64,000 nt of DNA from Actinoplanes regularis (GTDB lineage Bacteria; Actinomycetota; Actinomycetes; Mycobacteriales; Micromonosporaceae), in the NCBI RefSeq assembly GCF_900188005.1, contig NZ_FZNR01000001.1, positions 682,001 through 746,000 of the forward strand, read 5' to 3'. Below the pieces are notes generated by a model that made no database searches, was not told the origin of the DNA, and saw only the letters and a program-made list of their open reading frames with translations. Positions 18,000 through 27,910 of the stretch are shown here, piece after piece (position 1 is the stretch's first letter; the number at the start of each line of letters is the position of its first letter). The translations under genes and the position numbers were made by a program.

Positions 18000-19448
18000 A
18001 TGTTTCGATATCTCACCGGCGTGGCCCTGGCCATGACGGTTCTGTGCGCGAGTTGCACGGATACTCCTCCCGCGGTGACCCCCTCCGCCGCGCCGTCGAA
18101 CGCCGCACCGGCCATCGACTACACCGCCTGGCAGGCCGGACGGTCCACCCCGGTCGCCGACAAGCTCTACCCCGAACACGGCAACGCCGGCCTGGACGTC
18201 CTCCAGTACGACCTGAAGCTCGACTGGAAGCCCACCGAGAAACTCCTCACCGGTAGGGCGACCCTGCGCGTCCGCCCGACCGTCGCGGCCAGCGAGATCA
18301 AGCTGGACTTCGCGAACCTCTCCGTCGACACGGTGACCGTCGACGAGAAGTCGGCCACCGGCACGCTCGCCAAGGAGAAACTCACCATCCCCGCCACGCT
18401 GGTCGCCGACCAGCCGGTGACCGTCGTCGTCGAATATCACGGCACGCCGAAACAGGTGAGCTACCCGTCGCATCGCCGCGACGCCAAGGAGGGCGTGGGC
18501 CTGCGCCCGACCAAGACCGGCGGCCTGTGGACCATGCAGGAACCGTGGGGCGCCATGACCTGGTATCCCGCGAACGAGCTGATCTCAGACAAGGCGATGT
18601 ACGACATCGCGGTCACCGTGCCGAAGGGCTGGGCGGCCGCCGCGAGCGGCACGCCGGGCCCGGTCGAGGGCAGCACGTACCGGTACACCTCGGCGGTACC
18701 GACCGCGGCCTACCTGACCACGCTCGCGGTGGACAAGTACCGCCAGGTCACCCAGACCGGGCCGCACGGGCTGAAGCTCAGCTACTGGGTCCTTCCGAAG
18801 ACCGACGACAAGCTGCTGCCGGTGCTCAAGAAGTCACCGGCGCTGATCAGCTGGCTGGAGTCGAACCTCGGGCCGTACCCGTTCGAGACGGCCGGCGCCC
18901 TGGTCAACGGCTCGGTCTCGGCCATGGAGACCCAGCAGATGCTGAGCCTGGGACGCCCCACCGGCAAGTGGACGAAGACCGAACAGGAATTCTTCGAGGA
19001 GATCCTGGTCCACGAGTACGCCCACCAGTGGTTCGGTGACACCGTCACGCCGACCGGCTGGACCGACCTGTGGCTGAACGAGGGCTTCGCCCAGTACATG
19101 CAGTACCTGTACGAGCAGAAGCTGTACAAGTTCAGCGACGCCGACCTGGAGCGGTTCATCCGCAAGCGAGACGCTGAGCTGCGCAAGTCCGTCGGCCCGC
19201 CCGGCAAGCCCAAGGCGGCCAACTTCGCCGAGAGCAACGTCTACGTCTGTGGCGCGGGCATGCTGAAGGAACTGAACGACGCCCTCGGCGACAAGAAGTT
19301 CTTCGCCCTGATGAAGGCCTGGGTGGCCGAGCACAAGGACACCAACCAGGACCGGGCGGCGTTCATCGCGTTCGTCAAGGAGAAGACCGGCAAGGACTAC
19401 AGCAAGCTGATCAACGCCTGGCTCGACTCCAAGTCCACCCCGAAGTAG
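18000..19448 (+). CDS. M1-family metallopeptidase, lipoprotein
   Basis: The product is 482 aa. The N-terminus is a lipoprotein signal (ALAMTVLCASC, Cys about residue 19). The core is a gluzincin aminopeptidase: zinc motif HEYAH at about residues 338-342 and the third ligand Glu in WLNEGFAQ about 19 residues on. The usual GAMEN substrate-recognition motif is altered to SAMET. The protein stops soon after the catalytic domain and lacks the C-terminal ERAP1-like domain of long M1 enzymes, as do many secreted actinobacterial members. A TAGATA -10-like sequence ends 11 nt before the ATG and there is no Shine-Dalgarno, so the transcript may be nearly leaderless. The gene is inserted between gatB and gatA on the opposite strand. 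Confidence 0.9.
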   Translation: MFRYLTGVALAMTVLCASCTDTPPAVTPSAAPSNAAPAIDYTAWQAGRSTPVADKLYPEHGNAGLDVLQYDLKLDWKPTEKLLTGRATLRVRPTVAASEIKLDFANLSVDTVTVDEKSATGTLAKEKLTIPATLVADQPVTVVVEYHGTPKQVSYPSHRRDAKEGVGLRPTKTGGLWTMQEPWGAMTWYPANELISDKAMYDIAVTVPKGWAAAASGTPGPVEGSTYRYTSAVPTAAYLTTLAVDKYRQVTQTGPHGLKLSYWVLPKTDDKLLPVLKKSPALISWLESNLGPYPFETAGALVNGSVSAMETQQMLSLGRPTGKWTKTEQEFFEEILVHEYAHQWFGDTVTPTGWTDLWLNEGFAQYMQYLYEQKLYKFSDADLERFIRKRDAELRKSVGPPGKPKAANFAESNVYVCGAGMLKELNDALGDKKFFALMKAWVAEHKDTNQDRAAFIAFVKEKTGKDYSKLINAWLDSKSTPK

Positions 19449-19504
19449 TCCTCGCCGAACCAGATCAAAACCTGCTTTCCGGTACGGCGACAGCCGCGCC
19501 CTCA

Positions 19505-19545
19505 CCGGCCGGCCGTCGACAGTCACCCTGTCGACGGCCGGCCGG
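19505..19545. terminator. Strong bidirectional terminator between the M1 peptidase gene and gatA
   Basis: An 18 bp perfect inverted repeat (19505-19522 with 19528-19545) has a TCACC loop. The arms end in GTCGACAG/CTGTCGAC. It sits midway between convergent stop codons. Confidence 0.75.
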
Positions 19546-19564
19546 CCACAATCCAGCGCCGCTG

Positions 19565-21034
19565 TTACAGGGCCGGCGGCGTGAAGGTGCCGATGGCGGA
19601 CTCCAGGGCGCCGGCGACCCGGTACATGCGGTCGTCGGCCATGGTCGGGGCCATGATCTGGAAGCCGACCGGGAGGCCCTCGGAGAGGCCGCACGGGACC
19701 GAGATGGCCGGGCCGCCGTACAGGTTCGTCGGGATCGTGAACAGGTCGGCCAGGTACATCTGGTACGGGTCCGACGTGCGCGAGCCGAACGGGAACGCGA
19801 CGAACGGCGTGGTCGGCGAGACCAGCACGTCCACCTTCTCGAACGCGGCCTCGAAGTCGCGGGTGATCAGGGTGCGAACCTTCTGCGCCTGCCCGTAGTA
19901 CGCGTCGTAGTAGCCGCTGGACAGCGCGTACGTCCCGATGATGATCCGGCGCTTGACCTCGGGGCCGAAGCCGGCCTCGCGGGTCAGCGACATGACCTCC
20001 TCGAGCGAGCGGTCGCCGTCGTCACCGGCGCGCAGGCCGTACCGGACGCCGTCGAAACGGGCCAGGTTGGACGAGCACTCGCTGGGGGCGATCAGGTAGT
20101 AGGCCGGGAGGGCGTACTGGAAGTTCGGGCAGGACACCTCGACGACCTCGGCACCCAGCTTGACCAGCGCCTCCAGTGACTCCTTGAAGGCGGCCAGCAC
20201 GCCCGGCTCGGAGCCCTCGCCGGTGAACTCCTTGACGATGCCGAGCTTGACGCCGGTCAGGTCGCCCCGCAGGCCGAGGCGGGCCGCGGCGACCACGTCC
20301 GGCACCGGCTGCGCGATCGAGGTGGAGTCGCGCGGGTCGTGGCCGGCGATCGCGGCGTGCAGCAGCGCGGTGTCCTCGACCGTACGGGCACAGGGGCCGG
20401 GGGTGTCGAGCGAGGAGGAGAAGGCGATCAGGCCGTAGCGGGAGGTGCCGCCGTAGGTCGGCTTCGCACCGACCGTGCCGGTCACCGCGCCCGGCTGGCG
20501 GATCGAGCCACCGGTGTCGGTGCCGATCGCGAGCGGGGCCTCGTACGCCGCGAGCGCCGCCGCCGAGCCACCACCGGAACCGCCCGGGATCCGGCCCAGG
20601 TCCCACGGGTTGTTGGTGGGGCCGTAGGCGCTGTACTCGGTGGACGAGCCCATGGCGAACTCGTCCATGTTGGTCTTGCCGAGGATCGGCATGCCCGCCT
20701 TCTTCAGCCGCTCGACGATCGTCGCGTCGTACGGCGGCTTCCAGCCCTCGAGAATCTTCGAGGCGGCGGTGGTCGGGATGCCCTTGGTGGTCACCACGTC
20801 CTTGACCGCGATCGGCACGCCGGCCAGCGGCCCGGTGATCTCACCGGCGTCGACCCGCTTCGCCGCGGCCAGCGCGCCCTCGCGGTCCACGTGCAGGAAC
20901 GCGTGCACCTGTCCGTCCACCGCCGCGATCCGGTCCAGGTGGGCGGTGGCCACCTCGACGGCGGAGACCTCTTTCGCGTCGAGCAGCGCGCGCAGCTCGA
21001 CCGCCGTCTTCCGGGTCAGGTCGCTCACGATCAT
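19565..21034 (-). CDS. gatA: Aspartyl/glutamyl-tRNA amidotransferase subunit A
   Basis: The product is 489 aa, full length. It is the glutaminase subunit of GatCAB, releasing ammonia for tRNA amidation. The amidase-signature triad is complete: Lys78 (PIAVKDVV), cis-Ser153 in [10 protein letters not shown] and the nucleophile Ser177 in [12 protein letters not shown]. The ATG at 21034 overlaps the gatC TGA (ATGA), so translation is coupled to gatC. A strong hairpin follows the stop, which isolates gatCA from gatB. Confidence 0.97.
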   Translation of the reverse strand: MIVSDLTRKTAVELRALLDAKEVSAVEVATAHLDRIAAVDGQVHAFLHVDREGALAAAKRVDAGEITGPLAGVPIAVKDVVTTKGIPTTAASKILEGWKPPYDATIVERLKKAGMPILGKTNMDEFAMGSSTEYSAYGPTNNPWDLGRIPGGSGGGSAAALAAYEAPLAIGTDTGGSIRQPGAVTGTVGAKPTYGGTSRYGLIAFSSSLDTPGPCARTVEDTALLHAAIAGHDPRDSTSIAQPVPDVVAAARLGLRGDLTGVKLGIVKEFTGEGSEPGVLAAFKESLEALVKLGAEVVEVSCPNFQYALPAYYLIAPSECSSNLARFDGVRYGLRAGDDGDRSLEEVMSLTREAGFGPEVKRRIIIGTYALSSGYYDAYYGQAQKVRTLITRDFEAAFEKVDVLVSPTTPFVAFPFGSRTSDPYQMYLADLFTIPTNLYGGPAISVPCGLSEGLPVGFQIMAPTMADDRMYRVAGALESAIGTFTPPAL

Positions 21035-21330
21035 TCCTCCTCGTCCAGGATGCGCGGCACCCGGAACCGGCCCTCGTACGCGTCGGGCGCGCCGGAGAGG
21101 GCGGCATCCTGCGTCAGGCTCGGCTGGGGAACGTCGTCGCGGTACACGTTGGTCAGCGGAACCGAGTGCGAGGTCGGCGGAATGTCCTCCGCGGCCACCT
21201 CACCGACCCGGGCGACCGATTGCAGGATCACGTCGAGCTGCCCCGCGAATCGATCGAGCTCCTCTTCGGTCACGGCGAGCCGCGACAGGCGCGCCAGGTG
21301 CGCTACCTCTTCGCGGGAGATGGCGGCCAT
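21031..21330 (-). CDS. gatC: Aspartyl/glutamyl-tRNA amidotransferase subunit C
   Basis: The product is 99 aa, the typical size. GatC wraps around GatA and GatB and stabilises the complex. The N-terminal helix signature [19 protein letters not shown] and the C-terminal LRxDxV-like segment ([18 protein letters not shown]) are present. The gene overlaps gatA by 4 nt. The GGDEF-EAL gene ends 47 nt upstream on the same strand, so the three may form one transcript. Confidence 0.96.
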   Translation of the reverse strand: MAAISREEVAHLARLSRLAVTEEELDRFAGQLDVILQSVARVGEVAAEDIPPTSHSVPLTNVYRDDVPQPSLTQDAALSGAPDAYEGRFRVPRILDEEE

Positions 21331-21377
21331 CCTGCCCCCTCGTTCACTTCTTCAGTCGGTGTGCAAACACCCAGAGT

Positions 21378-23402
21378 CTATTTCGCCGGTATCCACGGGC
21401 CGCGAAGAACCCCGGGCCGAATCGGCCGGTAGCGCGCCAGCCACTCCGCCAGCTCGTCGGCGGGCATCGGCCGGGCGTGGAACCAGCCCTGCGCGGCGTG
21501 GCAGCCGGTCGCCGCGAGCAGCCGCCACGTGACCTCGTCCTCCACCCCCTCGGCGACCGCGCGCAGGCCGAGCGAGCCGGCCAGCCCGATCACCGACTCG
21601 ACGATCGCCGCGTCCCCGCGGTCGCCCGCCATCCCCAGGACGAAGGACCGGTCGATCTTCACTTCGGAGAGCGGCAGCCGCCGCAGGTGCTGCAGGGAGG
21701 AGAAGCCGGTGCCGAAGTCGTCCAGGGAGATCGCCACGCCCATCCGGTCCAGCCGCGTGATGGTGTCCAGCACCCGGTGCGGGTCGGTCATCAGCGCGCT
21801 CTCGGTGATCTCCAGTTGGAGCAGGTCGGACGGGACCTCGTACTCGCGCAGCAGTCGCCCGATCCGGTCGGCGATGTCCCCGGCGTGCAGATCGCGGGCG
21901 CTGACGTTGACCGCGGCGCGCAGCGGCGTCTTCCTCGCGCGCCAATCCGCCAGCTGGGCCACCACCTCCTCCAGCACCCGGGCGGTGAGCAACCGCATCA
22001 CCGGGGTCGGCTCGGCCACCCGGAGCAGCTCCTCCGGCCCGACCAGCCCGCGTTTGGGATGTCGCCAGCGCAGTAGCGCCTCGACTCCGATCACCTCGCC
22101 GGTCGCGATGGCGATCTGTGGCTGGTAATAGAGCACTATCCCGTCCTTGGGCGGGTCCTGGCGCAGCGCGGCGCGCAGGTCGGCGAGCAGGGCCAGCCGG
22201 TCCGGCGAGTCGTGCGCGGCGTCCGGTCCGTGCACCGCGACCTGGTCGCCGCGCTGCTTCGCCTCGTACATCGCGGTCTCCGCCTCGCGCAGCAGGGTGG
22301 CGCCGTCCCGGCGGCCCGACTGCAACGCGATGCCGATCGAGGCGGTCAGCTCGACCGGTGTGCCGTCCATCGGGAAGGGCCGGCTCAGCGCCTCGGTCAG
22401 GTGCTCGGCGATCCGCCGGGCCGAGGCGGTGCCCTCGACCCGGGTGGCGAGCACCGCGAACTCGTCGCCGCCGAGCCGGACCACCAGGTCGTGCCGGGGC
22501 ACCGCGGCGGTGAGCCGGTCGGCGACCCGGGCCAGCAGCCGGTCACCGGCGCCGTGCCCGAGCGCGTCGTTCACCATGCGGAACCGGTCCAGGTCGAGCA
22601 GGATCAGCGCGCGCTGCCGGTCCGGTCCGCGGTCGGACATGGTGGACTGCAGGGCGCGCCGGTTCGGCAGGCCGGTGAGCGAGTCGACCCGGGTGGCCCG
22701 CTCGGACTCCCCGGCCCAGCGGACCATCCGGTGCACGGCGTGCAGGGCGAGCAGGCTCAGCGGCAGCAGGGCCGGGCTGACCTGGGCGGCGACCAGCAGG
22801 AGCGGGGCGAGCAGCAGCAGGGCGGCGGTGGCCAGGAGGTCGGCGCGGCCGCGCCGGCGATGACGGGTACGCCGCTCCGACGTCCACCGCCGCACCAGGG
22901 CCGCCACGCAGTAGCGGGCGGCGATCCAGGCGGCCGCCGCGGCGCAGGTCAGCGCGGCGTCGCCGAGGCCGGGACGCGCCCCGATCCGCCAGGACGCCAG
23001 CCCGGCCACGATCGACGCCGCGGCCAGGCCGGCGGCGTGTTGCAGGCCGAGGTGGATCGAGCGGGGCACGGGGTGGCGCATCCGCACCCCGGCGACCGCC
23101 ACCGCCACCGCCTGCACCGCGAGCGCCGGCACGAAGCCCCAGGCCAGCGCGATGGCGAAGGTGAAGCAGACGGACGGCAGGATCACCCGGCTGACCCGCC
23201 TGCCGGGCAGCGGGTGCGGATGGGCGTCGGCCACCACCGCGAGGACCGCCATGATCCAGTACGCGGTGGGCAGCGCGCGGAACAGCCCTGGGGCGGCCGC
23301 CCAGAGCACCAGGTCGACGCCGGCCGTCAGGCCCACGGTGACGAGCAGCGTGCGACGCCACCGGAGACCGGAGGCAACCGTCCGGGGACGAACGGCATCC
23401 AT
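21378..23402 (-). CDS. Membrane GGDEF-EAL protein, canonical motifs (RmdB-like position)
   Basis: The product is 674 aa from the ATG at 23402, which follows GGAGGT; an in-frame ATG at 23444 has no such site. Residues about 15-225 contain five or six membrane segments. GGDEF spans about 238-395 (DSLTGLPNR, DLDRFRMVND, GGDEF at 311-315) and EAL about 415-665 (EALLRW at 441, DDFGTGFSSL, VKIDRSF and AEGVE). Both active sites look complete, but no RxxD inhibitory site precedes GGDEF. The protein probably sets local c-di-GMP levels, which control development in mycelial actinomycetes. Its place beside gatC matches Streptomyces SCO5495 (RmdB, a phosphodiesterase), so orthology is plausible but inferred from position. 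Confidence 0.92.
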   Translation of the reverse strand: MDAVRPRTVASGLRWRRTLLVTVGLTAGVDLVLWAAAPGLFRALPTAYWIMAVLAVVADAHPHPLPGRRVSRVILPSVCFTFAIALAWGFVPALAVQAVAVAVAGVRMRHPVPRSIHLGLQHAAGLAAASIVAGLASWRIGARPGLGDAALTCAAAAAWIAARYCVAALVRRWTSERRTRHRRRGRADLLATAALLLLAPLLLVAAQVSPALLPLSLLALHAVHRMVRWAGESERATRVDSLTGLPNRRALQSTMSDRGPDRQRALILLDLDRFRMVNDALGHGAGDRLLARVADRLTAAVPRHDLVVRLGGDEFAVLATRVEGTASARRIAEHLTEALSRPFPMDGTPVELTASIGIALQSGRRDGATLLREAETAMYEAKQRGDQVAVHGPDAAHDSPDRLALLADLRAALRQDPPKDGIVLYYQPQIAIATGEVIGVEALLRWRHPKRGLVGPEELLRVAEPTPVMRLLTARVLEEVVAQLADWRARKTPLRAAVNVSARDLHAGDIADRIGRLLREYEVPSDLLQLEITESALMTDPHRVLDTITRLDRMGVAISLDDFGTGFSSLQHLRRLPLSEVKIDRSFVLGMAGDRGDAAIVESVIGLAGSLGLRAVAEGVEDEVTWRLLAATGCHAAQGWFHARPMPADELAEWLARYRPIRPGVLRGPWIPAK

Positions 23403-23561
23403 ACGACCTCCACGATGGCCTCGATCACCGATCGCAACCACCATAGATCCACATGGTGCGTATGCCGTGAAATGGATTAGCCGTTATTAGATCGGCATAG
23501 GTAACCAAACACCTAATTCACCCGATAGTGCAACGGTTCGGCCATCCGTGATGGAGCGGGA

Positions 23562-24557
23562 TCACACCTCGGAGATCCGGCGTCCCGCTTCCTGACAGGC
23601 TTTGAGCAGCGCTCGTACGTACGCCGGAGAGGCTCCCGCCAGGCCGCAGGCCGGCGTGATCACCACCTGCTCCGGCAGCCGGGCGGCCGGGAAGCCGAGC
23701 CGCTGCCACAGCTTGCGCACCCGCTCCGCGACCTGCTTCGCCTCCGGTCGCCCGCCGGCCACCGGACGGGTCGGGGCGGCGCCCACGAACAGCCCCAGCC
23801 CCGCCTCGATCGCCTCACCCAGCGGATCGAGGTCCTTGATCAGTGACAGATCGAACGCCACCGCCCTCGCCGAGGCGTCCCGGAACACCTGCAGCGGCAG
23901 ATCCGGCGCGCAGCAGTGCACCACCACCGGCGCGTCCACCGCCTCGATCACGGTCCGCAGCCGGGACGCGGCGGCCGGAGCGCTGACCGTCCGGTACGCG
24001 CTCAAGCCGCTCTCCGTCGGCACCCGCCCGGCCAGCACCGCGGGCAGCGACGGCTCGTCGAGCTGCAGCAGCACGGTCGCGCCCGGCACCCGTTTGCGCA
24101 CGTTGGCGAGGTGACGCCGGAGCCCTTCGGCGAGCGAGTCGGTCAGGTCGCGGACCGCGCCCGGGTCGCGCAGCATCCGCCCGCCGATCGGCAGGTCGAG
24201 GCTCGCCGCCAGGGTCCACGGGCCGGCCGCCTGGATCTTGAGGGTGCCGGTGAAGCCGTCGGCCTGCTCGGTGAGCTGGTCCAGATCGCGTTCCAGCAGA
24301 TCGGCGGTGCGCCGCAGGTCCGCGCCGGGGCGGCCGGCGATCTGCCACCGGCCGGCGTAGAGCTGCACCGGCAGGTCGACCAGGAAGCCGGCGCCGCGGC
24401 CGATGAGGTCCGCGCCCGGGCCGCGTTCCGGCAGCTCGGGGAGGTGCGGGAGGTCGGGGAGCTCACCGAGGACGACGCGCTGGGCCTCGGCGATATCGGT
24501 GCCGGGAAGCGAGCCGATGCCGGTGGCGGCGCCGGACGGCCACGGGAAGTCAGACAT
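23562..24557 (-). CDS. MetE-like (cobalamin-independent methionine synthase C-terminal) family protein
   Basis: The product is 331 aa from the ATG at 24557 ([21 protein letters not shown]). It is shorter than real MetE (about 750 aa) and covers only the C-terminal catalytic-type barrel. Segments seen are [43 protein letters not shown] and [12 protein letters not shown]; the HCC and the late Cys recall MetE zinc ligands. The function of this short actinobacterial family (Rv3015c-like, same neighbourhood) is not established as far as I know. The ATG overlaps the end of mnmA by 8 nt (ATGTCTGA), so the two are translationally coupled. A role in sulfur or methyl transfer linked to tRNA thiolation is speculation. 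Confidence 0.8.
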   Translation of the reverse strand: MSDFPWPSGAATGIGSLPGTDIAEAQRVVLGELPDLPHLPELPERGPGADLIGRGAGFLVDLPVQLYAGRWQIAGRPGADLRRTADLLERDLDQLTEQADGFTGTLKIQAAGPWTLAASLDLPIGGRMLRDPGAVRDLTDSLAEGLRRHLANVRKRVPGATVLLQLDEPSLPAVLAGRVPTESGLSAYRTVSAPAAASRLRTVIEAVDAPVVVHCCAPDLPLQVFRDASARAVAFDLSLIKDLDPLGEAIEAGLGLFVGAAPTRPVAGGRPEAKQVAERVRKLWQRLGFPAARLPEQVVITPACGLAGASPAYVRALLKACQEAGRRISEV

Positions 24558-25638
24558 TCGCCGACTCACGGGTGCCGGCGGTGATGGTCGCCGAGCCGAG
24601 GACGACGTCACCGGCCGGGTCGGGGCGGTAGGCGACGATGGCCTGGCCGGCGGCGACACCCCGCGCCGGAGTCGCCAAGGTCGCGGTCAACCCGGACGGG
24701 GTGACCGTCACGGACGCCGGCACGACCTCGCCATGGGCGCGGAGCTGCACCTCACAGTCGACCCGGTCCGCGGTCTCGTGCCAGATCGGGCGCTCCGCCG
24801 TCACGGTGTCGACCTCGAGGTCCTCGCGCGGCCCCACGGTCACCGTGTTCGTCACCGGGGTGATGGAGAGCACGTATCGAGGCCGCCCGTCGGCCGCGGG
24901 GACCCGCAGGTTCAGTCCCTTGCGCTGGCCGATGGTGTACCCGTACGCCCCGTTGTGGGTGCCGAGCTTCTCCCCGCTCCGCCCGTCGACGATGTCGCCG
25001 GGCGCGGAGCCGAGTCGCTTCTCCAGGAATCCGCGGGTGTCACCGTCCGCGATGAAGCAGATGTCGTGGGAGTCCGGTTTGTCCGCCACGGCCAGACCAC
25101 GATCCGCGGCCTCCAGGCGAACCTGCTCCTTGGTCGAGTCCCCGAGCGGAAACGCCGCCCGGTCCAGCTGCGCCCGGGTCAGCACGGCCAGCACGTACGA
25201 CTGGTCCTTGGCCAGGTCGACGCTGCGCCGCAGCAGCCCGTCGGCCCCGAGCCGGGCGTGATGCCCGGTCACCACGGCGTCGAACCCCAGCGCCACCGCC
25301 CGGTCCAGCACCGCCGCGAACTTGATCTTCTCGTTGCAGCGCAGGCACGGATTCGGCGTACGGCCGGCCGCGTACTCGTCGACGAAGTCGTCGACGACGC
25401 TGGCGTGGAACTCGTCGGCCATGTCCCACACGTAGAACGGGATACCGATCACGTCGGCGGCGCGCCGCGCGTCCCGGGAGTCCTCCAGGGTGCAGCAGCC
25501 GCGCGCGCCGGTCCGGTACGTCTGTGGATTACGTGCCAGCGCCAGGTGCACTCCGGTGACGTCGTGCCCGGCATCCTTGGCGCGGGCCGCGGCGACCGCG
25601 GAGTCGACACCGCCGGACATGGCCGCAAGAACTCGCAT
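24550..25638 (-). CDS. mnmA: tRNA-specific 2-thiouridylase
   Basis: The product is 362 aa, full length. MnmA activates U34 of Lys, Glu and Gln tRNAs with ATP and inserts sulfur. The PP-loop SGGVDS (8-13), the catalytic Cys98 in [12 protein letters not shown] and the second Cys194 in SHDICFIAD are all present, followed by the MnmA beta-barrel ([12 protein letters not shown]). It lies 9 nt downstream of the cysteine desulfurase gene, the likely sulfur donor, and overlaps the MetE-like gene. Confidence 0.96.
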   Translation of the reverse strand: MRVLAAMSGGVDSAVAAARAKDAGHDVTGVHLALARNPQTYRTGARGCCTLEDSRDARRAADVIGIPFYVWDMADEFHASVVDDFVDEYAAGRTPNPCLRCNEKIKFAAVLDRAVALGFDAVVTGHHARLGADGLLRRSVDLAKDQSYVLAVLTRAQLDRAAFPLGDSTKEQVRLEAADRGLAVADKPDSHDICFIADGDTRGFLEKRLGSAPGDIVDGRSGEKLGTHNGAYGYTIGQRKGLNLRVPAADGRPRYVLSITPVTNTVTVGPREDLEVDTVTAERPIWHETADRVDCEVQLRAHGEVVPASVTVTPSGLTATLATPARGVAAGQAIVAYRPDPAGDVVLGSATITAGTRESANV

Positions 25639-25647
25639 ACGTCAAGC

Positions 25648-26823
25648 CTATCTGGGTGTCTTCCAAGCTCCGGCCCGGCGGGCGCGCTCCACCACGGCCG
25701 GGAGCGTGGCCAGCAGCACGTCCAGGTCCGCCTCGGTGCTGTCGTGCCCGAGCGAGAACCGCAGCGACGACCGGGCCCGGGCGTCGTCGGCGCCCATCGC
25801 CAGCAACACGTGGCTGGGCTGCGCCACCCCGGCCGAGCAGGCCGAGCCGGTCGAGCAGTAGATCCCCTGCGCGTCCAGGAGCAGCAGCAGCGCGTCGCCC
25901 TCGCAGCCGGGGAAGGAGAAGTGGGCGTTACCCGGCAGCCGGTGCTCGGGATCACCGTTGTAGATCGCTTCCGGGACCGCCGCGAGCACCCGCCGGACCA
26001 GCTCGTCCCGCAGCTTCGCGACCCGCCCGGCGTACTCCAGCCGGGCCTGCACGGTCGTCTCGACGGCGACCGCGAACGCCACCACACCCGCGGTGTCCAG
26101 CGTCCCGGAGCGCACGTCGCGCTCCTGCCCGCCACCGTGCAGCAGCGGCGTGCAGGCCACGTCCCGCCCGAGCACCAGCGCGCCGGTCCCGACCGGCCCG
26201 CCCAGCTTGTGCCCGGTCAGGGTGAGCGCCGCCACCCCGCTCGCCGCGAAGTCGACCGGCACCTGCCCGACCGCCTGCACCGCGTCGGTGTGGAACGGGA
26301 CACCCGCCGCCGCGGCGACGGCCGCCAGCTCCGGAACCGGGTGGACGGTGCCCACCTCGTTGTTCGCCCACTGCACGGTGACCAGCGCGATCTCGTCGCC
26401 GTGCGCGCGCACCAGCTCGGCGAACACCTCCGGGTCCACCCGCCCGGCCGCGTCCACCGGCAGGTAGGCCACCTCGGCCCCCTCATGCCGCCCCAGCCAG
26501 TCGACCGCGTCGAGCACGGCGTGGTGCTCGACCGCCGAGGCGACCATCCGCAGTCGCTTCGGGTCCGCGTCCCGCCGCGCCCAGAAGATTCCCTTCGTGG
26601 CGAGGTTGTCCGCCTCGGTCCCGCCACCGGTGAAGATCACCTCGGAGGGCCGGGCGCCGATCACCGCCGCGATCCGCTCCCGGGACTCCTCGACCATCCG
26701 GCGAGCGGCGCGTCCCGCCGCGTGCAGGGAGGACGGATTGCCGATCTCCCGCGCCGCGGCCGTGTAGGCGTCCAGCGCGGCGGAGAGCATCGGCGTGGTC
26801 GCCGCATGATCGAGGTAGGCCAT
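25648..26823 (-). CDS. Cysteine desulfurase, NifS/IscS family
   Basis: The product is 391 aa from the ATG at 26823 ([12 protein letters not shown], the standard start); a longer in-frame start at 26856 adds unrelated residues. It is a PLP fold-type I enzyme that removes sulfur from cysteine as a persulfide. Lys206 in [11 protein letters not shown] binds PLP, His100-His101 stacks on it, and the persulfide Cys329 is in STGSACSAG. In M. tuberculosis the equivalent gene is iscS (Rv3025c). Being first in an operon with mnmA, it probably feeds sulfur to tRNA thiolation as well as Fe-S assembly. The promoter should lie in the 100 nt upstream, after the etfA terminator. Confidence 0.94.
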   Translation of the reverse strand: MAYLDHAATTPMLSAALDAYTAAAREIGNPSSLHAAGRAARRMVEESRERIAAVIGARPSEVIFTGGGTEADNLATKGIFWARRDADPKRLRMVASAVEHHAVLDAVDWLGRHEGAEVAYLPVDAAGRVDPEVFAELVRAHGDEIALVTVQWANNEVGTVHPVPELAAVAAAAGVPFHTDAVQAVGQVPVDFAASGVAALTLTGHKLGGPVGTGALVLGRDVACTPLLHGGGQERDVRSGTLDTAGVVAFAVAVETTVQARLEYAGRVAKLRDELVRRVLAAVPEAIYNGDPEHRLPGNAHFSFPGCEGDALLLLLDAQGIYCSTGSACSAGVAQPSHVLLAMGADDARARSSLRFSLGHDSTEADLDVLLATLPAVVERARRAGAWKTPR

Positions 26824-26921
26824 TTTTCCCACTCTAGAACCTGTTCCTCGAAGCAACTTTCTCCAGTCTCACCGCGGAAGGCGTTTCCAGTCTCCCTCAT
26901 CGCGCCGTACCGGAACAGGAG

Positions 26922-26949
26922 ACGGCCCGGCGGAAGACCGCCGGGCCGT
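26922..26949 (-). terminator. Terminator downstream of etfA
   Basis: ACGGCCCGGCGG (26922-26933) pairs with CCGCCGGGCCGT (26938-26949), a 12 bp perfect stem with an AAGA loop. It lies 14 nt past the etfA stop. Confidence 0.7.
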
Positions 26950-26963
26950 GACCGAGAACGGAA

Positions 26964-27896
26964 CTACTTGCGCTTGCGGATCTCGTCCGCGGCCTGGGGG
27001 ACGACCTTGTTCAGGTCGCCGACCACGCCGAAGTCGGCCAGCTCGAAGATCGGCGCCTCAGCGTCCTTGTTGACCGCGACAATGGTCTTCGAGGTCTGCA
27101 TGCCGGCCCGGTGCTGGATCGCGCCGGAGATGCCGAGCGCGATGTAGAGCTGCGGGGACACCGTCTTGCCGGTCTGCCCGACCTGGAACTGGTGCGGGTA
27201 GTAGCCGGAGTCGACCGCGGCGCGGGAGGCACCGACAGCGCCGCCGAGCAGGTCGGCGAGCTCCTCGACGAGCTTGAAGTTGTCCGCGCTGGCGACGCCG
27301 CGGCCGCCGGAGACGACGATGCCGGCCTCGGTGAGCTCGGGGCGGGAGCCCTTCTGCTCGGCGACCCGCTCGACGACCTTGGCCAGCTTGTCGGTGTCGG
27401 AGACCGCGACCGTCAGCTCCTCGACCGAGGGGGTGGCCGGAGCCGCCACCGGGGTGGTCGAGTTGGGACGGATGGTGACGATCGGCAGGCCCTTGGTGAC
27501 CTTGGACTTGACGATCGTGGAGCCGGCGAAGACCACCTGGGTGGCGGTGCCGTCCGCGGCGAAGTCGACCGCGTCGGTGAGCAGGCCGTTGTCCAGCTTG
27601 ATCGCCAGGCGGGCGGCGATCTCCTTGCCCTCCTGGGTGGAGCCGAGCAGCACGGCGGCCGGCTGCACGCGCTTGACCAGTTCGGCGACGACGGTGGCCT
27701 TCGGCGCGACCAGGTGGTTCGCTACGTCGTCACCGGACGCGGTGTAGATCTTCTCGGCGCCGAACTCGGCGAGCTTGTCGGTGTCGGCGTCGCCGAACAC
27801 CACCGCCGAGACCGACCCGAGCCCACGGGCGATCGTGAGCATCTCGAGGGTGACCTTCTTGACGCCGCTCTCGACGACGACCAGTACCTCAGCCAT
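26964..27896 (-). CDS. etfA: Electron transfer flavoprotein alpha subunit
   Basis: The product is 310 aa from the ATG at 27896 ([20 protein letters not shown]). ETF accepts electrons from acyl-CoA dehydrogenases and passes them to ETF:quinone oxidoreductase. The C-terminal FAD-binding domain is complete: [34 protein letters not shown] (read in two parts) and the [13 protein letters not shown] segment. etfB lies 14 nt upstream on the same transcript. The equivalent mycobacterial pair is fixB/fixA, next to iscS/mnmA as here. Confidence 0.96.
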   Translation of the reverse strand: MAEVLVVVESGVKKVTLEMLTIARGLGSVSAVVFGDADTDKLAEFGAEKIYTASGDDVANHLVAPKATVVAELVKRVQPAAVLLGSTQEGKEIAARLAIKLDNGLLTDAVDFAADGTATQVVFAGSTIVKSKVTKGLPIVTIRPNSTTPVAAPATPSVEELTVAVSDTDKLAKVVERVAEQKGSRPELTEAGIVVSGGRGVASADNFKLVEELADLLGGAVGASRAAVDSGYYPHQFQVGQTGKTVSPQLYIALGISGAIQHRAGMQTSKTIVAVNKDAEAPIFELADFGVVGDLNKVVPQAADEIRKRK

Positions 27897-27910
27897 GATG
27901 ATCTCCCCTC

